Of a stretch of 64,000 nt of DNA, positions 25,094-33,204 are shown piece after piece. This DNA comes from an uncultured Oscillospiraceae bacterium. Its GTDB lineage: Bacteria; Bacillota; Clostridia; Oscillospirales; Ruminococcaceae. Position 1 is the stretch's first letter. Each line of letters starts with the position of its first letter. Under the pieces are notes generated by a model that saw only the letters and a program-made list of their open reading frames with translations, was not told where the DNA came from and ran no database searches. Made by a program: the position numbers and the translations under genes. The stretch is taken from positions 36,329 to 100,328 of the forward strand of contig CAKSEC010000010.1 in the NCBI GenBank assembly GCA_934446355.1. The letters are read 5' to 3'.

Positions 25094-26062
25094 TCAATTG
25101 AGCAGCTTGCTCTTTTCCCTGCCGAGAAGCTCCTGATCATACAGCGAGAGGTCGTAATGATGTATTGCGTCGGTCATTTCCTGAGCAATGTCCTCCGGTA
25201 TATCCTCTTCCTCCGTGAAACGCTGAAGCGCCGTGAGATATTCCCTGCGAAGCAGCATTTTGTCTTTCAGGGAAACGTGCATTTTCACACGCTCGCCGGT
25301 GTCCGTATTCATAAGGTGCGATATGTCGTGGTCGATAAGCTTCATTATATCGGTTATGCAGTCGCCTGCCCTGCCGCCGAAAACCAGCTTGTGGTAAAAC
25401 TCAGCCTGACACAGCGCAGGCAGGCTGAACTCCTTAGGCAGCACGTCATGCACCGTCATCATCGTGAAAATAAAGTCCTCTATCGAAGCGTAATTTTTCG
25501 ACCTGCCCATGCACATCGTCACGCTGTCGATACCCGCCATCGTTGCCTTTACCGCCATATCCAGAGCGGATTTCTTGGCGTTCATCGGGCAGATATCTAC
25601 GGGGACGGTAACGGCGTTCTTTGCACGCCAAACCATCTCGCCGACCTCCGCCGGCGTCTTTATCGGATAGCTGCCCCGAAGTCTTGCCAGCGAAACCGGA
25701 CCGGACACCTGCGACTGCGCCAGTCTTATCAGCTGACGTGAAAGCCCGTGTATCGCAGGGAACTCCATTATTACAGGGGTTTTCCCGACATCAACGTTAT
25801 CCTTCAGGTCCTGTATCGTGACCAGCACGTAATCAAAATCGAACACCGCCGTCAGTTCCCTGAACATCGGGTCGCCCAGACGGAATATATACCCTATGCC
25901 GTCGGGAAGTTCGTGCATTTTCATCACGGTGCGGAAGTCTATCTCGACATATTTCACGCCCGCCTCGCCCAGAGCCGAAATGTACCGGTAGATGTACTCC
26001 GGTCTTGCACGCTCGTCTATGGGCAGAGTGCAAAGGCTGTTGTCGGTGATAACTGTTTTCAT
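25094..26062 (-). CDS. unknown protein, possibly TIM-barrel (DRE-TIM-like)
   Basis: 322 residues, not firmly assigned. It starts MKTVITDNSLCTLPIDERAR and has alternating strand/helix spacing; YISALGEAGVKYVEIDF and ATMAGIDSVTMCMGRSKNYA resemble the barrel strands and the Gly-rich turn of isopropylmalate/homocitrate synthase-like proteins, but the metal motif HxH and the leading DxTLRD are not present in usual form. About 32 residues at the C-terminus are acidic helix. It starts 4 bp after the 83-residue gene and ends 42 bp before metA, so an amino-acid related role is plausible. Confidence 0.6.
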   Translation of the reverse strand: MKTVITDNSLCTLPIDERARPEYIYRYISALGEAGVKYVEIDFRTVMKMHELPDGIGYIFRLGDPMFRELTAVFDFDYVLVTIQDLKDNVDVGKTPVIMEFPAIHGLSRQLIRLAQSQVSGPVSLARLRGSYPIKTPAEVGEMVWRAKNAVTVPVDICPMNAKKSALDMAVKATMAGIDSVTMCMGRSKNYASIEDFIFTMMTVHDVLPKEFSLPALCQAEFYHKLVFGGRAGDCITDIMKLIDHDISHLMNTDTGERVKMHVSLKDKMLLRREYLTALQRFTEEEDIPEDIAQEMTDAIHHYDLSLYDQELLGREKSKLLN

Positions 26063-26066
26063 ACGC

Positions 26067-26318
26067 TCAGCCCTTTAACCCACGTGACTGTCTGTCCATG
26101 TCCTCTATAACTATATCGTATATTTCGCCCAGCGTTGCGCAGTACTCCAGCACCTTCCACGGCTCGTTGGTGTGGTAGTGCAGCTTTATCAGTTCGTCGT
26201 CGCCGACCGCAAGCAGGCAGTCGCCCTTGAAATTCGTCCTGATGTACTCGTTGATGGCGTCCTCGTCAAGACCTGTTCCCTCGATAAGAAGCTGCGTGTC
26301 GTACCTGAATTCTGTCAT
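26067..26318 (-). CDS. stand-alone FakA/YloV-type domain, 83 residues
   Basis: 83 residues. It resembles the segment that follows the DhaL domain in FakA/YloV fatty-acid kinase subunits: FRYDTQLLIEG near the start, FKGDCLLAVGDDELIKLHYH, NEPWKVLEYCATLGEIYDI and IEDMDRQS at the end. The kinase domain itself is absent and there is none nearby, so it may be a remnant or a small binding protein. GGAGGAAAAGTAAA precedes the ATG. It lies 1 bp from the CNNM gene stop and 4 bp from the next gene. Confidence 0.65.
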   Translation of the reverse strand: MTEFRYDTQLLIEGTGLDEDAINEYIRTNFKGDCLLAVGDDELIKLHYHTNEPWKVLEYCATLGEIYDIVIEDMDRQSRGLKG

Positions 26319-26319
26319 T

Positions 26320-27573
26320 TTACTTTTCCTCCCTGTCGTTTCTGAGTTCTATCCTTACCTTATTGACTCTGAGTTCCGCTGCGTCGAGCACGGTCACGGT
26401 GAATTCGTCTGTCTGAGCGGTGTCGCCGTTTTTGGGTATGCTGCCGAAAAGTCCGAGCACCCAGCCTGCGACCGTATGCGCCTCGCTTTCAAGTTCTGCG
26501 GGTATATCCCTAGCAGCAAGGAATCGGCGCAGCGAATTGAGCGACACATCGCCGTAAACCTCGAAAGTATTGCTTCCTACCACCGTTACCGGAGATTTTA
26601 CCTCGTCGCTCTCGTCCCATATCTCGCCGACAAGTTCCTCAAGGATATCTTCCATGGTCACGATTCCGAGCGTACCGCCGTGCTGGTCGAGCACGACGCT
26701 CATGTGGCACTTTTGCTTCTGCATGGTGCGGAATACCTCGGACAGCTTCTGCATTTGCGGCAGATAAAGCGTTTCCTGCATAATGCTGCTTATTGTGAAG
26801 TCCCCGCCCTTTTCATACTGCTTGAAAAATTCCTTTTCGGTGATTATTCCGACGATATTGTCGAGTGTCCGCTCATAAACCGGCATTCTGGAGTATTCCT
26901 CCTGCAGAAACTTCCTGCGCACCTCGCTGATATTCTCGCCTATCTCCACCGCCGTGATACGCACACGGGGCGTGATTATCTCATCGACTGTTATCTCGTC
27001 AAATTCAAGAGCGCTGCGCACAAGGTCGCTTTCCTGAGTTTCCAGAACGCCCTCGTCCTCTATCTCGTCTATTATGACCTTCAATTCTTCCTCGGTCATG
27101 CTGACGGATTCCTTGCGGCGGAAAAGCTTGGATACGCCCTTTTTCAGCAGGATAAAAAACGCTGAGAACGGGGTGAATACCACCATCAGGAACGAAATGA
27201 TCCCCGAACAGAACATGGCGAACGGCTCGGCGAAGTCCTTTGCAATGCTTTTCGGCATTATCTCGCCGAAAGTCAGCACAACAAGCGTCGTGACGATGGT
27301 GGACACAAGCGAGCCGTACTGCTCGCCCACAAGGTTTATCGCAATTATCGTTGCGATAGACGAACAGGCGATATTCACTATGTTGTTGCCGATAAGGATC
27401 GTGGTCAGCGCCTTGTCATATTTTGTCAGCACCCGCAGAGTGCGTGCCGCTGCCCTGCTGCCGTTGTCTGCCATGTTTTTCAGGCGTATCTTGTTGACCG
27501 TTGACAGCGATGTTTCGGTCGCCGAAAAAAACGCCGAGCATAATATTAGTATTATAATAAGTACTATCTGCAT
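26320..27573 (-). CDS. CNNM/CorC-family membrane protein with CBS domains
   Basis: 417 residues. DUF21 membrane domain (residues 1-180: SAFFSATETSLSTVNKIRLK, GNNIVNIACSS, FGEIMPKSIAKDFAEP), two CBS repeats (about 200-320: ITPRVRITAVE, EYSRMPVYERTLDNIVGIITEK, GGTLGIVTMEDILEELVGEI) and a C-terminal CorC_HlyC domain (about 335-415). The family mediates divalent cation (Mg2+/Co2+) efflux; the old name hemolysin is misleading. GGGAGTAAAAT precedes the ATG; the stop of the ArsC-type gene is 3 bp upstream. Confidence 0.87.
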   Translation of the reverse strand: MQIVLIIILILCSAFFSATETSLSTVNKIRLKNMADNGSRAAARTLRVLTKYDKALTTILIGNNIVNIACSSIATIIAINLVGEQYGSLVSTIVTTLVVLTFGEIMPKSIAKDFAEPFAMFCSGIISFLMVVFTPFSAFFILLKKGVSKLFRRKESVSMTEEELKVIIDEIEDEGVLETQESDLVRSALEFDEITVDEIITPRVRITAVEIGENISEVRRKFLQEEYSRMPVYERTLDNIVGIITEKEFFKQYEKGGDFTISSIMQETLYLPQMQKLSEVFRTMQKQKCHMSVVLDQHGGTLGIVTMEDILEELVGEIWDESDEVKSPVTVVGSNTFEVYGDVSLNSLRRFLAARDIPAELESEAHTVAGWVLGLFGSIPKNGDTAQTDEFTVTVLDAAELRVNKVRIELRNDREEK

Positions 27574-27576
27574 ATT

Positions 27577-27909
27577 TTACTCCCAAGTTTTCCATATTTC
27601 AGGGCAGTAGCCCACGGTAGCCTGCCTGCCGTTTCTGACTATCGGCGTGCGGTAAAGCTTCGGATTTTCTGCCAGCTTATCCGGCTTTGCGTCGTCCAGC
27701 AGGTACTTTATCTGGGCGTAGTCACGGGAATTTTCGTCTATCACGGCGTCCAGACCGCCAAGCGCCCTTGTTACGCTGTCCAGTTCGCCCCTGCTCAGTC
27801 CCTTTGAGAGGATATCCACATACTGGTACTTTATCCCCCGCTCCTTAAAATACCTTTCCGCTTTTTTGGTGTCAAAGCATTTTGACTTCCCGAATATCTG
27901 TATATTCAT
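27577..27909 (-). CDS. ArsC/Spx-family thioredoxin-fold protein
   Basis: 110 residues. Strand-helix start MNIQIFGKSKCFDTKKAERYF, with one active-site Cys (C10) followed by FDT rather than a CxxC pair, and a conserved C-terminal TPIVRNGRQATVGY. That places it with the short YffB/Spx/ArsC group; it is not likely to be Spx itself (no CxxC), nor a proven arsenate reductase. The ATG at 27909 overlaps the TGA of the HAD gene by one base; CAGGAGC lies upstream. Confidence 0.8.
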   Translation of the reverse strand: MNIQIFGKSKCFDTKKAERYFKERGIKYQYVDILSKGLSRGELDSVTRALGGLDAVIDENSRDYAQIKYLLDDAKPDKLAENPKLYRTPIVRNGRQATVGYCPEIWKTWE

Positions 27910-28712
27910 CACTGCTCCTGTTCATTCAGCGCATATCTGCGTATTGCACGCACTACGCCGTTTTCGTTGTTGCTGCGGGCGAGAAATCTCGCCAGTCGCT
28001 TGACGTCAGGGCTGCCGTTTTCCATTGCGAAGCTCCAACCTGCCCAGCGCAGCATTTCTGCGTCATTCAGGTAGTCGCCGAACGCCATCACGTCCTGACG
28101 GTCTATTCCGAGCACGCCCGCAAGGCTTTTCAGCGCACTGCCCTTGTTCACGCCTGCGCCCATAACGTCCATCCAGATGGGACCGGACACCTGAACGTTC
28201 AGGCGGTCACCGAAAATCTCGTCTATCAGCGGCTTTGCGTGCTGCTGAGTTCCCTTCATATCGCACACCGCAAGCTTGTATATGATGTCGTCTATCTCCA
28301 TGAAATCATTGCAGACGATATGGTTGCGGTAATACTTCGCTATCTCCGCGTTAAATTCCGGATCTGCGTCAAGGTGATATGTACCCTTTCCGGCGCACAC
28401 CAGCACCCTCAGACCGCCTATTTCCGTGCACGCACGTATAAGCTGCTCGTATGTGGTGCGGTCCAGCGGGGTAACGCTGACCTGCTTTCCGCCGTGTATC
28501 ACATTTGCGCCATTATCGCAGATGAAGTCCAGCCGGCTGCGTATCTCCTCAGGAAAGAGGTGCGCCACTGCGTCAAAGGAACGTCCGCTTGCCACAGTGA
28601 ATCTGATATCCTGCTCGCCGAGCCGCTCCAGTATCTCAAAGAGATCCGGCGGCAGCTCTTTTTTGTCGTTGAGCAGAGTTCCGTCCATGTCGCTGGCTAT
28701 CAGCTTTATCAT
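27909..28712 (-). CDS. HAD superfamily (Cof-type) phosphatase
   Basis: 267 residues. Motif I DMDGTLL, motif II (VASGRS), the Lys of motif III within VNKGSALKSL and motif IV FGDYLNDAEML, all in place for a Cof/IIB hydrolase acting on sugar or nucleotide phosphates. GCGAGGAAATACAT precedes the ATG. Its promoter (28779-28807) also serves the ArsC-type gene and perhaps the genes beyond. Confidence 0.88.
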   Translation of the reverse strand: MIKLIASDMDGTLLNDKKELPPDLFEILERLGEQDIRFTVASGRSFDAVAHLFPEEIRSRLDFICDNGANVIHGGKQVSVTPLDRTTYEQLIRACTEIGGLRVLVCAGKGTYHLDADPEFNAEIAKYYRNHIVCNDFMEIDDIIYKLAVCDMKGTQQHAKPLIDEIFGDRLNVQVSGPIWMDVMGAGVNKGSALKSLAGVLGIDRQDVMAFGDYLNDAEMLRWAGWSFAMENGSPDVKRLARFLARSNNENGVVRAIRRYALNEQEQ

Positions 28713-28778
28713 ATGTATTTCCTCGCTTTTGTTCTTCCTGCGTCCGGTCGTGCCGGATCATTTGTATGTACGTTTAGT

Positions 28779-28807
28779 ATTATACCACATTGCGCTCAAA
28801 GTTTCAA
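28779..28807 (-). promoter_or_regulatory. promoter of the HAD phosphatase gene
   Basis: Minus strand: -35 TTGAAA (28802-28807), 17-bp spacer, -10 TATAAT (28779-28784). Confidence 0.75.
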
Positions 28808-28821
28808 GATACAAATTCTGT

Positions 28822-30510
28822 TTATCGCAAAATACCACGCTTTCTGCGCAGAGATGAGGTGAATCTGCGGTGTTCTTTCATGACCGTCCCCGATAGACAC
28901 AGCACGACCGGCAGGTTCACCGCCGCCATTATGCCGTTGAACAGGTCTGCCGCTCCCCATGCCGCAGAAATATCCACCACTGCGCCGACCGCCGTGAACG
29001 CCGTGAATATCACCAGAAACGGCAGCCTTGCACGCTCCCCGAACAGGAATACCGCCGCGCCTGCGCCAAAACCGCTCCTGCCGGTCAGCGTAGACAATGC
29101 GAAAAGCACCGCCGCCGCAGAAAGCAGCTTCCCCGCCGCTCCCCCGAATACCGACGAGAAAGCAAGCGTGACAAGCTCTGCGCCTGTGACCTCCTCAAGA
29201 AGCACGCCGGATATCACCGGACATTCCTGCGCTTCGTCAGAGAACAGCGGCTTGCCCGTGCCGTCCTGCGCCTGAACGCCGGTCAGCCGCATTACGTTCG
29301 AGAAGCTGTTCCCGCCGTGTGAAAGAGGCTGTGTGAAGCTGTCCCCATATATCGTCAGGAAGCGCTGCTCCTCGCCGCCGCCCACCGTCAGCACCGGCGT
29401 ACCGCCGCACAGCAGTCCGCTTTCATCGGTCAGCCTGAAATACTGCGGAGAAAGGCTCACCGTGTTGAACGCTTCCTGCGCAGTCACCGCATGGCAGGGG
29501 CTGGCAAGCAGCACGAACGCAGTAAGCGAGCACATCACAAGCGTGTCAAAGAATACCTCGAATATGCTCCACATTCCGATAATGCACGGCTCTTTTTCGC
29601 CGGAGCAGGAATGCGCAGTCACCGAGGTGCCAAGTCCGGCTTCGTTAGAGAATACGCCCCTGCGGAAGCCCATAGATACCGCCTGCTTCACCATGTAGCC
29701 GTTCACGCCGCCCGCCGCCGCTTCCAGACCGAATGCGCTGCGGAATATCATGCCCAGCATATCCGGCAGCCGTGTGATGTTCGCCGCAAGAATGAAAACC
29801 GCTCCCGCTATGTAGAACGCCGACATCAGCGGCACCAGTCCTGAAGTCACCGAAGCCGCCCTGCCCATGCCGCCTTTTTTGGAACGGCGTCCGCCGAGTG
29901 CTATGAACCCTATGCAGACTGCAAGCGCCGCTCCGGTGACCCACTGCGGTATCCCGAAGCCAGATCTCATCACCTGCGCCGCAGAATTTACCTGCACCAG
30001 ATTACCCGTGCCGAACGCAGACAATATGCACGCCGCAGCGAATACCGCAGAAAGCGGCTTCGCAAGGCGCCCGACAAACCTGCGCTGAGATAGCCCGTCC
30101 CTTATGTAGTACATCGCACCGCCCTGCATTCCATCGGGCGTTTTTCGGCGGTAGACTGCGCCAAGCACGTTTTCCGCATATCCGGTCATCATTCCGAGTA
30201 TCGCAGATACCCACATCCAGAACACTGCGCCCGCCCCGCCCATCGTGAGCGCCACCGCTACGCCGGCAATATTGCCGTTTCCAAGGGTCGCCGCCAGTGC
30301 CGAGGTCATTGCCTGCAGCGGAGTGAGTTCGCCGTCGCCGCCGCTGCTGACGGGCTTTATCGTGCTCCTGAACCACAGCGGGGTATGCCGCAGCTGAAAG
30401 AATCCGGTTCTCAGCGAAAACCACCCGCCTGCGGCGAGCAGTGCTGCGACCATAGGCACGCCCCATAATATTCCATTTGCTGTAGTCACAGCGCTGCCGA
30501 ATAGCTCCAT
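28822..30510 (-). CDS. AGCS-family sodium:alanine/glycine symporter with insertion
   Basis: 562 residues, about 100 longer than usual. The family core is clear: ALAATLGNGNIAGVAVALTMGG, GAVFWMWVSAILGMMTGYAE, GGAMYYI, GLGTSVTAHS. The extra length is a hydrophilic segment of about 95 residues (near 345-440, including TVSLSPQYFRLTDE and FLTIYGDSFTQPLSHGG) between two late membrane helices, probably a large external loop. The 5' region is divergent from the response regulator at 30761. Confidence 0.85.
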   Translation of the reverse strand: MELFGSAVTTANGILWGVPMVAALLAAGGWFSLRTGFFQLRHTPLWFRSTIKPVSSGGDGELTPLQAMTSALAATLGNGNIAGVAVALTMGGAGAVFWMWVSAILGMMTGYAENVLGAVYRRKTPDGMQGGAMYYIRDGLSQRRFVGRLAKPLSAVFAAACILSAFGTGNLVQVNSAAQVMRSGFGIPQWVTGAALAVCIGFIALGGRRSKKGGMGRAASVTSGLVPLMSAFYIAGAVFILAANITRLPDMLGMIFRSAFGLEAAAGGVNGYMVKQAVSMGFRRGVFSNEAGLGTSVTAHSCSGEKEPCIIGMWSIFEVFFDTLVMCSLTAFVLLASPCHAVTAQEAFNTVSLSPQYFRLTDESGLLCGGTPVLTVGGGEEQRFLTIYGDSFTQPLSHGGNSFSNVMRLTGVQAQDGTGKPLFSDEAQECPVISGVLLEEVTGAELVTLAFSSVFGGAAGKLLSAAAVLFALSTLTGRSGFGAGAAVFLFGERARLPFLVIFTAFTAVGAVVDISAAWGAADLFNGIMAAVNLPVVLCLSGTVMKEHRRFTSSLRRKRGILR

Positions 30511-30760
30511 TTATTTCCTCCAAGGCAGATGATCAAAAGAAAATACATAAATTCATGGGTTTTTGCGAAAAATTTTTCGAAATTTAACAGCCTCTTAACA
30601 CACAAACGCTCAGAAATGTGGTATAATTGATATATAGTTTCTCATATGAGCAGCAGAACTGATATCGCTCTGAAACAGCGTCCACCCACAGATATCTCCC
30701 CGCATACTGCGGAGGTGTGTAATGCACAGTGCGGCGGCGCACTAACGGAGGCGTATACAA
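30511..30760. other. divergent intergenic region with -10 element
   Basis: No gene. TATAAT at 30622-30627 (plus strand) with no good -35 (the nearest TTAACA is 21 bp away) probably starts the response regulator transcript; the roughly 125-nt leader has no clear structure. Confidence 0.5.
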
Positions 30761-31462
30761 ATGGGACCAAGATACAAAATTCTTATTGTTGACGACGACC
30801 CCTGTATGTCGTTCTATACTCAGCAAACTATGGAACGAAGCGGATATGATACGATCGTTGCCGAAAACGGGCACGACGCAGAGACCTGTGCGATCTCACA
30901 CTGTCCTGATGTGATCCTGCTGGATCTGGGGCTTCCCGACATGAACGGCACCTCTGTGCTGCACTCTATCAGGCAGTGGACGAACGTCCCCGTCATAGTC
31001 ATTTCTGCCGAAAATGACGAAAACATAAAGAAAGACGCGCTTGATAAGGGCGCAGATGATTACTTGGTAAAGCCGTTCGGGCTGATCGAACTTCTTGCGA
31101 GGATAAGGGTCGCACTGCGCCACGCACGGTGCAGCGGTACAAATATGAAGCTTAGCAGCTGCGAATATTCCGTTGACGAACTTCGTATCGACTACGCCAA
31201 GCTTAAAGCCTACATACGCGGCAAGGACGCCGACCTGACGCAGGCTGAATTCAAACTGGTGGCACTTCTGGGAAGATATGCAGGACAGGTCGTATCCTAC
31301 GAGTTTCTGATGAAGCACTTGTGGGGTCCGAATTCAAAGGGCAGCAACCAGATACTGCGGGTCAATATGGCTAACATCAGAAAAAAGATCGAACGTGACC
31401 CCTCTAACCCCCGCTACTTTATCACAGAAAACGGCGTAGGCTACAGGCTGGCTGATTCCTGA
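30761..31462 (+). CDS. OmpR/PhoB-family response regulator (orphan)
   Basis: 233 residues. Intact receiver: IVDDDPCMS (acidic pocket), phospho-acceptor in VILLDLGLPDMNG, VISAENDE and LVKPFGLIELLARI. A winged-helix DNA-binding domain occupies the C-terminal 95 residues (FKLVALLGRYAGQVVSYEFL, RVNMANIRKKIE, ITENGVGYRLA), most like KdpE/PhoB. No histidine kinase is encoded nearby. GGAGGCGTATACAA precedes the ATG. Its end overlaps the convergent yqfD gene by 22 bp. Confidence 0.9.
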   Translation: MGPRYKILIVDDDPCMSFYTQQTMERSGYDTIVAENGHDAETCAISHCPDVILLDLGLPDMNGTSVLHSIRQWTNVPVIVISAENDENIKKDALDKGADDYLVKPFGLIELLARIRVALRHARCSGTNMKLSSCEYSVDELRIDYAKLKAYIRGKDADLTQAEFKLVALLGRYAGQVVSYEFLMKHLWGPNSKGSNQILRVNMANIRKKIERDPSNPRYFITENGVGYRLADS

Positions 31463-32646
31463 TGATCGGTCATTATCGCCTGCTCGCCCGCTATGTTCCC
31501 CCTCAGCGTGTAGATGGCAGTAAGCTTTATACCGTCGTCCTGCGGGACGGCGGTTTTTTCGCACGCCACTATCTCGTATTCATTATAGAAATTATCCTCG
31601 AAATCGCTCATCTGCCGTTCAAGTTCGGATATACAGTCGTCTGCGCTGCGCACAAGCTCCCTGCTTGTCAGGCGTGTGAACGTACCAGTCTTTATCCTGA
31701 GCGGTGTAGTTCGCCCGAATGCGGTGATAAGCTGCGTTTCCTCCGAATACACCGAATCGGGGACGTAAGCATTCCCGAAAAACAGCGGGAACTCATCGTC
31801 CTCCAGCACCAGCCAGCGAAACTGCGTTGTTTCCCCGTCAGCAAGCTGTATCGTTTCACGGTAGGGCACGAAAAACTCCCGCTGCTCAGTAAATTCGCCG
31901 ATAATGTCTGCGCTTGCATGATGCAGCGTGGTATTCCCCGCGCCGTCCGTCACAACTCCGCTGACAAGAAGCCCGCCCTTTGGCACGCCGCTTCCCGTCT
32001 GCACTGAAGACGCTCCCTTGCGGACAGTCTGCGATATCACCACTGCGTCGCGTGTGGATATCAGGTTGCAGGGCGTGGTGAGATCCGCCATTTCCGGAGC
32101 GGGAGTCGCCATCTCAAGCGCTACCTCCACCCGAAAGCCAACGCAGGTGACGTCCACCCATGCGCTTTCGGGTATTTCAAGCATGATACGCCGCTCTGCT
32201 TCGGCGGTGTTAAGTCTGTGCGAGGAAACGCCGGTGTTTATGCCGCATTCGTCCAGTATCTGCATGACTTGCGAGCGGTGGGCGGCGGACACCGTGCCGG
32301 AACTTATTATCTCAATATCCTGCACATGACTTCCATTCAGTGCAGTGAGCATGATGAATGCAAGAAATCCCACGTAAAGTCCGGTGCGGCGGCTGTATCT
32401 CCTCAGCGTGAAATAAAGTCCCCGCCGTCTGCCCGCCCTTAGCCTGACGCCGTATCTGCGGGCGGTGCAGGAGGTCTCCCAGTAATCAAGCGGCGACACC
32501 GCCCCGCTGACTGTGCCGTCACCGAAGCTTATCCGGCGCAGTTCTACGCCGCTGTCCATTAGTTCGGACACCATTTTCTCAGGATAGCCGCCAAGGCCGC
32601 TGAATTCAACGCTCCCCGTCCACAGTACGCTTTTCTTGTCTGCCAT
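31441..32646 (-). CDS. yqfD: sporulation protein YqfD
   Basis: 401 residues. Stage IV sporulation family: a short soluble start, one membrane segment (TGLYVGFLAFIMLTALNG, about residues 85-105) and a large outward domain with GTVSAAHRSQVMQILDECGI, RIMLEIPESAWVDVTCVG and NLISTRDAVVISQTVRKG. YqfD is expressed in the mother cell in spore formers; exact biochemistry is not known. ATG 32646 follows AAGGAGGAAGAA. Preceded by yqfC, with a 10-bp gap. Confidence 0.88.
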   Translation of the reverse strand: MADKKSVLWTGSVEFSGLGGYPEKMVSELMDSGVELRRISFGDGTVSGAVSPLDYWETSCTARRYGVRLRAGRRRGLYFTLRRYSRRTGLYVGFLAFIMLTALNGSHVQDIEIISSGTVSAAHRSQVMQILDECGINTGVSSHRLNTAEAERRIMLEIPESAWVDVTCVGFRVEVALEMATPAPEMADLTTPCNLISTRDAVVISQTVRKGASSVQTGSGVPKGGLLVSGVVTDGAGNTTLHHASADIIGEFTEQREFFVPYRETIQLADGETTQFRWLVLEDDEFPLFFGNAYVPDSVYSEETQLITAFGRTTPLRIKTGTFTRLTSRELVRSADDCISELERQMSDFEDNFYNEYEIVACEKTAVPQDDGIKLTAIYTLRGNIAGEQAIMTDHQESASL

Positions 32647-32656
32647 TTCTTCCTCC

Positions 32657-32923
32657 TTAAAGTTCCACGAAAGACAGCGACTGTATGCCGCCGAGGATAC
32701 GCACCCCAAATGCGCCCAGACTTTCAAGCAGAAGTTCGCTGCCCGTCACTCTCAGCAGACGGCCGTGCAGTTTCAGCACTATCTCGCCGTTCACCTCGCG
32801 GCAGTCTGACACGCTTATCACGCCACCGCAGTTTTCCACTGTCAGTTCCCCGTCACGCAGGGTTATCACCGAGCGGCGGTATGGAAGCTCCCCCAGCGAT
32901 ATCAGCGATTCCCTGATACTCAA
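32657..32923 (-). CDS. yqfC: sporulation protein YqfC (YabP/YqfC family)
   Basis: 88 residues, with the YabP/YqfC pattern of one small beta domain (VITLRDGELTVENCGGVIS, LKLHGRLLRVTGSELLLE, GVRILGGIQSLSFVE). The start is TTG at 32923, directly after an in-frame TGA and 8 bases behind AAGGAGG; the ATG at 32927-32925 is in another frame and gives only a 24-residue peptide. Paired with yqfD as in other Firmicutes. Points to a spore-forming lineage. Confidence 0.85.
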   Translation of the reverse strand: MSIRESLISLGELPYRRSVITLRDGELTVENCGGVISVSDCREVNGEIVLKLHGRLLRVTGSELLLESLGAFGVRILGGIQSLSFVEL

Positions 32924-33204
32924 TCATGCCACCTCCTTGGTCAAGTTCTCTGATAATTCTATGCTTTGTCCGCCGGAAAAAGACCCATTCGGGAATCATC
33001 GCAGAAATAACCCAATAGTCGTTTATTTCCCTATACCTCATATTGTGTTGCTTTTGTGGCTTATTGTGAATATTCAACAAAAAACACAAGAAGGGTTATT
33101 GACTTTTAGACATATTGATTATATAATGAGGATACTAGAATATTGATCCGGCGTCTTACATAGCTTTTTCCGTCAGCGCTGGATAGCGAAAGGAATGATC
33201 TACA
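32924..33204. other. divergent intergenic region
   Basis: Holds the promoter of the chemotaxis receptor on the plus strand and the upstream region of yqfC on the minus strand. No gene seen. Confidence 0.6.
33099..33127 (+). promoter_or_regulatory. promoter of the chemotaxis receptor gene
   Basis: TTGACT (33099-33104), 17-bp spacer, TATAAT (33122-33127). Confidence 0.8.
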
